Positions 1 to 7,344 of a stretch of DNA of 64,000 bases are shown piece by piece. The notes under the pieces are model-generated. The model was not told the origin of the DNA and searched no databases. It saw nothing but the letters and a program-made list of their open reading frames with translations. How positions within the stretch are numbered: position 1 is the stretch's first letter; every line of letters starts with the position of its first letter. The DNA is from Lachnoclostridium sp. An138 (GTDB lineage: Bacteria > Bacillota > Clostridia > Lachnospirales > Lachnospiraceae), in the NCBI RefSeq assembly GCF_002160765.1, contig NZ_NFLF01000002.1:218996-282995 (forward strand). Reading direction: 5' to 3'. The translations under genes and the position numbers were made by a program.

Positions 1-1
1 T

Positions 2-136
2 TTCTCAAAATATTGTGATATATTAAAGATGCCAGAAGAGAAAATCTTCTCTATACTTTGTATAGACACGCGATACAAGGAGCGTACCGCCGTCAGTCTG
101 GAGACGTTAAAACTATGCATAAACTTTACGAAATAG
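2..136 (+). CDS. C-terminal end of an unidentified protein (cut by window edge)
   Basis: One frame is open from the first bases and stops at TAG 134-136, giving a 44-residue tail that includes MPEEKIFSILCIDTRYKER. A well-formed terminator lies about 70 bases downstream, which suits the end of a transcription unit. I do not recognise the family and see no domain. The open frame could be chance, since only 44 codons are visible. Confidence 0.4.
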   Translation, partial: FSKYCDILKMPEEKIFSILCIDTRYKERTAVSLETLKLCINFTK

Positions 137-203
137 TTGATTTCGCAGGAAAGTGAAAGGCTTTCAACTGGGTGGCACGCCCCCCCCCAATAAACCAGAC
201 AGA

Positions 204-234
204 AAGAGCCCTGACAAAAGTGGGGCTCTTTTTT
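204..234 (+). terminator. Rho-independent terminator
   Basis: AGAGCCC at 205-211 pairs with GGGCTCT at 223-229 and runs into a tract of T. It closes the partial gene at the left edge. A run of nine or ten C lies just upstream (181 on). Confidence 0.75.
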
Positions 235-663
235 GCTGGAAAATATAACTGTTTGTTTAATTTCCATACTTTCTGTATACAATTCTTGACCATCTCAGTA
301 TGAGCAAACTGCCACCTTTGGCTCCAAATGGGCACTGTCTCCCATTCCTGACTATGAAAGCCTGAATAATAATACTCCCCTTGCCTCCAACTATATTTTT
401 CCCATCACCGGATGGATTCGGGATTTTTACCCGTTAGAAACGTGCGCTGCCAAGCGACTCAGATAGAGCTTCCAGCAGGCTTTCAGGCTGCAAATCATAC
501 AGCCGCCCAGCCATGCATTCATCGGAATAATACACGACATAATTGCAGCCTTCCTTTATATCTTTATTATGTTACAATTATGTCGTATTATCAAAATTTG
601 AATTTTTACAGAATTTCACAATTTTGAAAACAACAGGGGCTATGTCTATATTCTTCTCAGAAA
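235..663. other. Gap without a firm gene
   Basis: No convincing gene here. On the minus strand a short frame ending at 434 (about 33-36 residues, with YYSDECMAGRLYDLQPESLL) reads like protein. It has a purine-rich AAAGGAAGG upstream but no well-placed ATG, so it may be a small gene or a remnant downstream of the helicase gene. Confidence 0.3.
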
Positions 664-1686
664 TCACGGAAAGTACAATACATTCTCATCTTCCTCCTCT
701 GGAAAAGCCATGGGATCTTCGAAGAAATTATATCTCGCATCATACAGGAATGGCAGCTCGTCCCCTGCTTTCCCATACCTCTGTTTCAGAACCCGAACCA
801 ATATCCCGCGAGGCACCTCTGCTTTTTCAGCCGCCTCATCAAAATCCTTCTCTCCTACCCCGCACAAATCCATGGCAATCACAACATCGCAGCTATATTC
901 TATACTGCCAGAATCTTTAAAAGAAGCTAAGGATGCTTTGGAGTTGTACGCCGCTCGGTTGAAACTGCTGATCAGCAGTACAGGCACATCTGACGATTCT
1001 GCAAGCGAAAATAGCCGCTGCAGGTTGTAGTCTACTATCTGCTTATCCGTCCATCCAGAAGCGCCATCTGGCATCTGCAAAAGCTGCAGGTAATCAATTA
1101 TGATAAACGGATGCTGACCCGTCTTACCTACCCATTCTACAATATAGTCCGCTATATTGTCTGCCGTCCAGGGCTTCCCATTTTTGTACCTTTGTTCCAG
1201 AACCTGCAGGTTGGCATTCTTTTCTGCCACCATTTCAGCCGCAGCGCTTACAGCTTTCCAGTCGTTTTCTGTATATTCTGCCAAGCATTCTTTATTGAGC
1301 AGTTCCTCGACTGTTTTTTCCGTGTACTCAAGCTTTTCATCATTCTGGCTGTTTATGTACGTCTGCCGACTCACTGCTTTGGCCGCAATATGCAACATCC
1401 GCATCTCCAGGCTGAACAGCAGTACTGGGATTCCACTTGCGGACATATTCTCTGCTATCTGCTGTACAAAAGTCGATTTTCCGAGACTCGATATTGCACC
1501 CAGGCAATGCAGTCCTGCAGTAAACCCTCCCCCCAGAGATTCATCTAATGCCGGAAATCCTGTTGGATAATGGTTTTTGCATCTCAAGATATGAGATTCT
1601 TTGTCTCCAAACATATGCTTTGCAAACAATCCAAGATTATTTTTCTTTTCGTCTACTGTTCCATGATTGCAGTTTAATTCTGTCAT
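664..1686 (-). CDS. DnaB-type helicase core / RecA-like ATPase
   Basis: A 340-residue RecA-fold ATPase resembling the C-terminal half of replicative helicase DnaB, without the usual N-terminal primase-binding domain. Seen directly: a Walker A motif GAISSLGKST near residue 64, a DnaB-like SLEM after strand 2, a Walker B FIIIDYLQLLQ near residue 195, and an arginine-rich C-terminal region. The ATG at 1686 follows AAGGAG by 7 bases. It lies downstream of the iteron array and the Rep-like gene on the same strand, so it most likely loads at or unwinds that origin, as plasmid helicases do. That role is inferred; the ATPase fold is secure. Confidence 0.8.
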   Translation of the reverse strand: MTELNCNHGTVDEKKNNLGLFAKHMFGDKESHILRCKNHYPTGFPALDESLGGGFTAGLHCLGAISSLGKSTFVQQIAENMSASGIPVLLFSLEMRMLHIAAKAVSRQTYINSQNDEKLEYTEKTVEELLNKECLAEYTENDWKAVSAAAEMVAEKNANLQVLEQRYKNGKPWTADNIADYIVEWVGKTGQHPFIIIDYLQLLQMPDGASGWTDKQIVDYNLQRLFSLAESSDVPVLLISSFNRAAYNSKASLASFKDSGSIEYSCDVVIAMDLCGVGEKDFDEAAEKAEVPRGILVRVLKQRYGKAGDELPFLYDARYNFFEDPMAFPEEEDENVLYFP

Positions 1687-1809
1687 AGCATATCTCCTTC
1701 CTGCTTATAGCAGCTAAAGCTACAGCTAATGCACTTTGCTGTGAACCTACTGGTTTTTGCTGCCGTATAATATAAAAATTCTATACGCAATAAAGCTTCT
1801 TTCTTATTG

Positions 1810-1877
1810 CAGTAAAATACAATTTTACAGTATTTTTTGGAGTGAGGTATTGACTTTAGACAATACCTCTCCACTCC
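1810..1877. other. Two hairpins between iterons and helicase gene
   Basis: A near-perfect dyad at about 1810-1830 (CAGTAAAAT / ATTTTACAG) is followed by a long one at 1838-1877. There GGAGTGAGGTATTG pairs with CAATACCTCTCCACTCC, leaving a 3-base bulge and an 8-base loop. No T tract makes it a plain terminator. It may be an attenuator of the helicase gene or a single-strand initiation structure. Confidence 0.5.
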
Positions 1878-1973
1878 TACTTACAATATTATACTTATAA
1901 GATACTTACAAGTACTTACACGACTTATTCCAAGCACTGAAAATTCCCGTAATTACGGCGTTTTTAGGGCTTT

Positions 1974-2161
1974 TTTACACGCTGACGTGTAAACGTTTTT
2001 TTCCTTCCGTGTAAGCGTTTTTTACTTATCGTGTAAAGGATTATTACTTGGCGTGTAAACTGTTTTTACCTATCGTGTGATATCTTTTTACTTATCATGT
2101 AAACACTTTTTACCTATCGTGTAATGCATTTTTACTTATCGTGTAAACACTTTTTACCTTT
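1974..2161. repeat. Iteron array 1: eight 22-bp direct repeats with flanking palindrome
   Basis: The core CGTGTAA (one copy CATGTAA, one CGTGTGA) starts at 1986, 2008, 2030, 2052, 2074, 2096, 2118 and 2140, spaced exactly 22 bp or two helical turns. The unit is roughly TTTTTACYTATCGTGTAAAC. At 1974-1993 the first core forms a perfect inverted repeat, TTTACACG-CTGA-CGTGTAAA. Phased iterons plus an inverted copy, directly behind a Rep-like gene, are the known layout of an iteron-type plasmid origin. The last unit overlaps the stop of that gene. Confidence 0.85.
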
Positions 2162-3110
2162 TTTCAAAAAATATTTGATATCCCATGGTTGGAGATGTTG
2201 GGTTTTTGCTACCCCCCTGACGATATATTTCATACTCAGAAATAATTTCTTTCTCTTTGAAAAGATCAAGCGTAGAAGCGACAACTTTGTTAATCGACTT
2301 CTTTTTCTGCCTCCAATTTACGGTATCATCCGGCACATATCCGAGTTCCGGGAACAACCCTCTTTCCTCTCCTGTCTCCTTGTCCTTCCAGTAAAAAGAA
2401 ATCTTGTTGCTGAAAAGCCTGTTTTTCTCATTTCTCATCTGCATTACTCGCTTGATCACGTACCTTTTGATCAGAATCGCATCATCCGTATCCGTAAACA
2501 GAGCATGGGTGTCCATTAGCTCTGCCGGAACATCTATCAGCTGATGCAGGCTCTCTGCATAGCAGTACAGTGCCGGCTTTTCCAACACCGTGTAAGCATG
2601 TACCTCTCTTCCATTTGCGGCCAGTCTTGCTTCAACAGATGACAGTGGCAGCAGATATGATTGATAAATCAACTTTTCATACTTCTTTTCTTTTCCCTTT
2701 GCATTTGCCTTCTCCCCGCAATCGATCCTGATATGGGTAGAGCGAAGTTTCTCCAGGCTTTTCACAATCATATTGATTTTTCTCGGCGTTGCCCTTTGGG
2801 ACATGTTCCCGGAAAGTACCTTGCAAATCCATTCCGGCGTTACCACCATCACACCTGCGCTAATGATCGTATAGACCGCATCCATTACGGCCATATCGAA
2901 CTGCGTGATGTTTGGATCCGTAAGTGTAATATTAGGATCCGTTTTAAGATTCACCAGATTCACGATATTGTCCGTGATTGTAATCTTCATGGAGACACCT
3001 TTATCCGTGATATCCGGATACTCTTTTGTCGCAATGAGCCGCCCTATTTTTGTGTTGTTTAGATACTGCTTATTAATACTCAAAATTGGCAAATTCTCCT
3101 TCTCTTCCAT
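2154..3110 (-). CDS. Plasmid-type replication initiator-like protein (Rep1)
   Basis: A 318-residue protein with no signal or membrane segment. I call it Rep-like from context and from homology to the product at 11944-12881. Both share a YLNNTKIGR / FINNTKIAN start, a (T/G)xDMAVMDAV motif near residue 65, and an ILIKRY...NWRxKK segment near the C-terminus. The latter probably belongs to winged-helix DNA-binding domains like those of iteron Rep proteins. The ATG at 3110 has AAAGGAG 8 bases upstream, better than the GTG further out. Iterons begin at its stop codon. The exact Rep family is not certain. Confidence 0.65.
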   Translation of the reverse strand: MEEKENLPILSINKQYLNNTKIGRLIATKEYPDITDKGVSMKITITDNIVNLVNLKTDPNITLTDPNITQFDMAVMDAVYTIISAGVMVVTPEWICKVLSGNMSQRATPRKINMIVKSLEKLRSTHIRIDCGEKANAKGKEKKYEKLIYQSYLLPLSSVEARLAANGREVHAYTVLEKPALYCYAESLHQLIDVPAELMDTHALFTDTDDAILIKRYVIKRVMQMRNEKNRLFSNKISFYWKDKETGEERGLFPELGYVPDDTVNWRQKKKSINKVVASTLDLFKEKEIISEYEIYRQGGSKNPTSPTMGYQIFFEKR

Positions 3111-3259
3111 GTAATATTCTCCTTTCTTCCAGCCCTGTTTAGGCCTGCAGCAGCCCATAGGTGTTAACGCTTGAGACTGCTGCAAAAAACACAAGGCTCG
3201 TTCAGGAAAATAACCTAAAAACGGAGATTATCTCGAAATCGGGAATATTGAGAAATAAA

Positions 3260-4879
3260 TTATTTTAAATTCCCAAGATACGCATACAAATCATCGTTTA
3301 CCAAAAGAGCAATCGCTGCATAATACGCTGCATCGTTGTTGAGATTCAGCCTCATCAAAGGGTAATATCTCACAAAGGAATTCTCGTTTTTTTCAACATC
3401 CTCGAAAATTTTTCCCCAGTCACTGTCGCGGATCAGAACAGCATCATTTTCTTCCGCCAGCCATTTACAGCGTACTATTGGCTCTTTCTCCATTAAACTC
3501 TTATATTCTTCTTCCTCCAAAAGACCTGCACAGAAAGCAGCAAGCTGCTTCAGAAACCCTTCAATTTTGGGCGTTATCGTATTTCCTGGTTCAAACTGCA
3601 GGAGATCCTGATACTTATAAATATCATACTCGTATGCTTCCTTATTCATTTCTTCCCTTTTTTGCTCTATCAGCTGGCGGAACGTCTCTGCAGTGTCTTT
3701 TCGAGCAGCCGCCTTCTTATCCTCCGGGGAATCTTCCAGCGATACATGGACTTCTCCTTCTTCTGCCTCTTTCGCAAGATATGCATCTATCAATTTATCC
3801 ACTTCGCACTTTCCCTGCAGCCCTCTCCTTAAAGAGTTCCTGATTTTCTCAACAGGAATATATCGATCTACCTTTTTGTTAGAGGCGCCTCCGAATATTA
3901 CCTGTGCGAACAGAGTCGCAACACTATACGGTCTCGCTTCATCCTGATTAATCTTCAAAACACCTTCACAGTTTTTCTCCTTCAAGTGCAGTTTGGCATC
4001 CATAATCCGTATTACAAACTTTTCATAATCCAATTTCCCTTTGTGCACCAGCTCGTCCGCGAATCCACACAGCCTTTCCAGGTCAAATCCCCAAAGAAGA
4101 TATTCCTGCATATATCTCAGGAAATTGCGGTCAAACCGTATCCTCCAATAGCTGTTACAGGCATCTTCTGAAAAGCTTCTGCGAAGAAATTTTCCAAACT
4201 CTGCATTCTTTGTTCCCAGATAAAGCTGTTCAAATACAAACATCTTTTCCTGTTCCGTGAGCGGCAGCCTGTCTACCCTTTTATAAAAGCCTTCCATGTC
4301 GCACTGGAGCGGAATTCCAATCGGCTCTTTCAGACATTGATTTGCCAGCTTAACAGCCTCCACACACTGCGCCCTGGTGATATCTCCATACAAAAATGCT
4401 TTTTCTCCCAAACGTTCTTCTATCAGACACCCAATAGCAACCATATAGATATGATATGGCTCTCCCTGCGTTTTTTCTCCCCATTTCCTATACACATTGT
4501 TGCAAATGGGATTATCCATTCCATATCTGTCCGGCTCTGGCAAATAAAATGGAAGCAGTCCCAGAATAGCGTCTCCGGCATCCGGGATTTCTTCTTTTAT
4601 AAGATTTCTCTCCAAAGTATAGTTCTCTGCCACGCGGAGCGTTACAGAATCTCCCGCTGCTGTCCATTCCATACTATGTATCTCATTATTCCTTCCATAA
4701 ATCCTTTCCTTTTCGACGGTTTTAACAAGACACATCACGTTTATTCCCCGGAATTCCACGCTCTTCTGTATACATACCAGAGGAAATGCATTTACAAGCT
4801 GCAGTGTTTCCTCGTAGACACTCTCCCATTCTTTCTGTGTAATTGATTTTGATAATGTCAACTGAATACAAACTCCCAT
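3260..4879 (-). CDS. Unidentified 539-aa protein of replication module 1
   Basis: A soluble protein of unknown function. There are no clear catalytic motifs and no membrane segments; residues 365-400 are rich in charged amino acids. A possible helix-rich domain lies at 190-290 (PLTEQEKMFVFEQLYLG). The ATG at 4879 has AGGAGG 7 bases upstream. It is the first gene of the minus-strand set leading to Rep1 and the helicase, with about 150 bases before Rep1. By position it corresponds to the 202-aa plus 452-aa pair upstream of Rep2, though I see no clear sequence similarity. A plasmid maintenance or replication role is only inferred from context. Confidence 0.55.
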   Translation of the reverse strand: MGVCIQLTLSKSITQKEWESVYEETLQLVNAFPLVCIQKSVEFRGINVMCLVKTVEKERIYGRNNEIHSMEWTAAGDSVTLRVAENYTLERNLIKEEIPDAGDAILGLLPFYLPEPDRYGMDNPICNNVYRKWGEKTQGEPYHIYMVAIGCLIEERLGEKAFLYGDITRAQCVEAVKLANQCLKEPIGIPLQCDMEGFYKRVDRLPLTEQEKMFVFEQLYLGTKNAEFGKFLRRSFSEDACNSYWRIRFDRNFLRYMQEYLLWGFDLERLCGFADELVHKGKLDYEKFVIRIMDAKLHLKEKNCEGVLKINQDEARPYSVATLFAQVIFGGASNKKVDRYIPVEKIRNSLRRGLQGKCEVDKLIDAYLAKEAEEGEVHVSLEDSPEDKKAAARKDTAETFRQLIEQKREEMNKEAYEYDIYKYQDLLQFEPGNTITPKIEGFLKQLAAFCAGLLEEEEYKSLMEKEPIVRCKWLAEENDAVLIRDSDWGKIFEDVEKNENSFVRYYPLMRLNLNNDAAYYAAIALLVNDDLYAYLGNLK

Positions 4880-5215
4880 AATTATCCTCCTGTTTATCTG
4901 ATTTTTTCGTTTTCATTACTGTTTACGAATAACCACAGTAAACAAAAACAGAACCATCCAAAATAAATGCTCCCGTTATGCTTAAATTTTATATTCAACT
5001 ATTTTAGTGTGAAAATAAAACCTGATACAGGTTAATACATAATCGGAACATATAATCATAATCAATCTAATCAAAACATCTACAACACCCCAATTTTACA
5101 GGCTGATTTCCACTTTATCCAATTAAGGATCCAAATATAGAAAGGCAAATTTGTTCCTGCGAATTAAGGGGGGAAAAATTCTTAGCTGCAAAGAAGCAGC
5201 AGAAAGGACGCGACT
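4880..5215. other. Gap with conserved leader before the small gene at 5216
   Basis: The left part is AT-rich with no gene. From about 5101 the DNA matches the stretch before the related small gene at 26646: a CCACTTTATCC block, then a shared GCAGCAGAAAGGA just before the start codon. The conserved spacing and sequence suggest a duplicated gene with its leader or promoter. Confidence 0.45.
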
Positions 5216-5410
5216 ATGAAAAAGAATACTATGAAGAAACTGATGGTTAATGAAATCCAAAAAGGAATTCACAATTACGCACCTGTAGAGGAAATAAAAC
5301 GCATCGACAAACAGATAGCAGACCTCCAACAGCAGATCGATTTTTTGATGCGCAGCAAAAATCTCCGCGCACTCCCGAATGCCGCACATAAAAGAAGATG
5401 TGGATTTTAA
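5216..5410 (+). CDS. Small helical protein, copy 1 (paralogue at 26646)
   Basis: A 64-residue protein of unknown function with a central amphipathic, coiled-coil-like helix (IKRIDKQIADLQQQIDFL). The segment MKKLMVNEIQKGIHNYAP matches MKKLITEEFQKRICNYAP of the protein at 26646, and the two remain alignable to about residue 47. AGAAAGGA lies 7 bases before the ATG. The conserved region begins at the second methionine, so translation could also start there. It sits near a DUF6809 gene, a type often seen in Lachnospiraceae mobile elements. A regulatory or peptide-like role would be a guess. Confidence 0.6.
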   Translation: MKKNTMKKLMVNEIQKGIHNYAPVEEIKRIDKQIADLQQQIDFLMRSKNLRALPNAAHKRRCGF

Positions 5411-5527
5411 AAAACAGCAAGGCTTACACATAGAAGTCAAATTCTGAAAAAATCAATAAAAGTACAGGATATCAAGCATGAAACATAAACAAAAGAAAAC
5501 GCAACAGAACAAGAGGAAGGTGACCAC

Positions 5528-5815
5528 ATGATACTGGAAGAAATATTTAATGGAAATTTTTATCCCGCTGAAACACTAATCACTGATACACCAATATACA
5601 ACCAGGCAGTCAAAGTCTGCACCGACCTGATGGATACCTTATCAAAGCGGCTAAGCAAGGAAGACTATGAACTGGTCGAGGAACTGCAGTCACAGATGGT
5701 GATAGCCCAATGTGAACAAAGTGAATGCTATTTCAAGTATGGATTTGCAGTAGGACAGACGATTCATCAAGAAGCCTGCGATCTGATTCAACTGCAGAGC
5801 AGGAAAAAGAAATAA
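5528..5815 (+). CDS. DUF6809-like small protein
   Basis: A 95-residue, probably all-helical protein. Its start (ILEEIFNGNFYPAE), the central SKEDYELVEELQ and the end YGFAVG match what I recall of the DUF6809 family. Those are short proteins of unknown function common in Lachnospiraceae integrative elements. AAGGTGA precedes the ATG. A terminator follows at 5867-5905. It is transcribed in the same direction as the small gene at 5216, about 117 bases on. No function is known; family assignment is from memory of sequence pattern. Confidence 0.6.
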   Translation: MILEEIFNGNFYPAETLITDTPIYNQAVKVCTDLMDTLSKRLSKEDYELVEELQSQMVIAQCEQSECYFKYGFAVGQTIHQEACDLIQLQSRKKK

Positions 5816-5866
5816 TGATATAAGCCCGATTTTTAAGGACACAAGACTACTAACCGATTTGCACAC

Positions 5867-5905
5867 AAAGGTCATTCGCAATTTAGTTGGCGGATGGCCT
5901 TTTTC
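5867..5905 (+). terminator. Terminator after the DUF6809-like gene
   Basis: AAAGGTCATTCGC pairs, with a few mismatches, with GCGGATGGCCTTTTT across an 11-base loop and ends in T5. It closes the plus-strand pair of small genes. Confidence 0.65.
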
Positions 5906-5968
5906 GCCTGAAAATTTTTCTATTTTTAATAACTCAAGCTGCAATATTCTATGAAGTCACGGAGAAAA

Positions 5969-6199
5969 TCAGACATCCAAAAATTCGTTATAAGGCTGCT
6001 CTGGGGTTACGCCTCTTTCTTTGCAGTCTTCCAGGTAATCATCGACGACACATTGAAAATCCTTTTTTAAATCTTCCATGAATTTCCCTTCATAGGACAA
6101 AAGAGACTTGATTCCAATAACCTTTCCAAAAAAGCAGTTATCTTCACCGGAAAACTCTACAGTCCCAATATATTTTCTGTAACGCATTAAATTACCCAT
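5969..6199 (-). CDS. HicB-family antitoxin, truncated
   Basis: The 76 residues match the N-terminal domain of HicB antitoxins: YRKYIGTVEFS, FFGKVIGIKSLLSYEG and FQCVVDDYLEDCKERG. Full-length HicB proteins of this type are about 110 residues and end in a ribbon-helix-helix or HTH DNA-binding domain. Here the reading stops after PYNEFLDV, so that domain is missing. Start choice: Met5 at 6187 overlaps the stop of the small upstream frame (TAATG), hinting at translational coupling; the ATG at 6199 is the alternative. No intact HicA toxin is visible next to it. It is probably a remnant. Confidence 0.7.
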   Translation of the reverse strand: MGNLMRYRKYIGTVEFSGEDNCFFGKVIGIKSLLSYEGKFMEDLKKDFQCVVDDYLEDCKERGVTPEQPYNEFLDV

Positions 6200-6348
6200 C
6201 CTTTACCATCCTTTCTCAGCTTTTCAATCACCTGCAAGTGTCCTTCCGGCAGACTGCAAATTGAGACTTTCCTCAAAACGAACGGCATAAAAATTCTTCC
6301 TTCAACCAGCACTCTACCAAGAGCTTTGCCGTTTCCTTTGCTCTTTTT
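6187..6348 (-). pseudogene. Short frame upstream of HicB, possible toxin-gene remnant
   Basis: About 53 codons are open on the minus strand before the TAA at 6187-6189, ending CSLPEGHLQVIEKLRKDG. There is no good start codon and a TGA closes it upstream. Its stop overlaps a HicB start codon, the position where a HicA toxin gene normally ends. I cannot recognise HicA motifs with confidence, so remnant status is an inference from position. Confidence 0.3.
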
Positions 6349-6510
6349 TCATTACACGCTTTGTAAGACTTTCTTTTACCATCGCTTAAATCCATATTTA
6401 TCCATTCCAGTTTGCTCAGGCATTCCAAAACAGAAAATCCATCTGTTTTTCTTCCGGTAAAGAATCAATACTGCAAAATATTTTATCGCCTCATCACCTT
6501 GGGCCCGATT

Positions 6511-6880
6511 TCAAGTCACCAATATAGAGGGTTTTCCAAGTGGAACAAGGACTTTCAAAACCGTACTCAAATTCGGTATTGTACTCCCCTTCTCCATTCT
6601 AGCAATTATCGGCTATTTCACGCCACTCATCTTCCCAGGTTCTCTCTGAGAAATTCCCCTTTCTCTCCTGGCTTTAATTAACTCTCCAATAAGAGCCACC
6701 CGAAGATCACTTTCTGCAATTTCCTCTTCGGTAAACATCTCCTTGCGTACATTATCCCATGTCGTCCATTTAATACCATTCAATTCAACACTCATTACAA
6801 GCTTTTCCTCTTTATAATAGTTTAAGACAGAACATCGGGCACCACTATCTTCATAAAAAATTATCTCGTGCAGCTTAGTA
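6511..6880 (-). pseudogene. Decayed HigBA toxin-antitoxin locus
   Basis: From ATG 6795 the protein begins like a HigA antitoxin: EEIAESDLRVALIGELIKAR, then ISQREPGKMSGVK. A TAG replaces the next codon. Reading through gives PIIARMEKGSTIPNLSTVLK, the rest of the XRE helix-turn-helix. A one-base deletion near 6530 then shifts the usual LYIGDLKS ending out of frame. Upstream, in the same frame, HEIIFYED at 6850-6873 looks like the first residues of a HigB toxin, followed by unrelated sequence. So the toxin is almost gone and the antitoxin has both a nonsense and a frameshift mutation. Confidence 0.7.
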
Positions 6881-7275
6881 TTTCTCCACTTCTCTTATAT
6901 GATACAAGGAAGTTGTCAAATTATCAATCCTAAAAAATTATCCGGCTGATGCAAATTCTTTCTTACTAGATAAGGCAATTCAAGTCAATGAAAAGTTAGT
7001 CAATTTTCAACTTGCCCTGAATACTATTTTAATTTCCCCTAAGATGAAAATAGTGCTTGCCAAGTGCAGCGGCATGATGCGCGTCGTACCCATAAATGGA
7101 AACCTCCTTCCTTCACGGTATTCTAAAAGACTTCACACATCGTGTACAGTCTCACAGCACATGAGATAATGAGATAGTACATGATACAACACATAATCTC
7201 CACAATTTGGTTAGGGCCAAGATAATAAGTAAGGTTATGACCATGTTAGTTCAAACCTCGTTATTGAAAATAAGT
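6881..7275. other. AT-rich gap
   Basis: No gene or clear repeat is visible between the HigBA remnant and the promoter at 7276. A few short direct repeats with ACATGATA / AGATAGTACATGATAC occur around 7160-7195. Confidence 0.4.
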
Positions 7276-7304
7276 TTGATAACACTTGCAAAATCCCGTA
7301 TAAT
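7276..7304 (+). promoter_or_regulatory. Sigma-70-type promoter for the AlbA_2 gene
   Basis: TTGATA at 7276-7281 and TATAAT at 7299-7304 are separated by 17 bp. Transcription would start about 30 bases before the start codon at 7345. Confidence 0.75.
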
Positions 7305-7344
7305 AAGAGCATATATCCAACATTGAAAGGGGGCTGTTGCTCCT

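Noticed and set aside
1683..1874. 63-codon frame just before the helicase gene
   Set aside because: It overlaps the helicase start by 4 bases, as coupled genes do, but its Cys/Lys-rich product looks unnatural and its start lies in the hairpin.
1974..2161. CRISPR array or simple satellite
   Set aside because: The 22-bp units have no spacers, and the position behind a Rep-like gene explains them as iterons.
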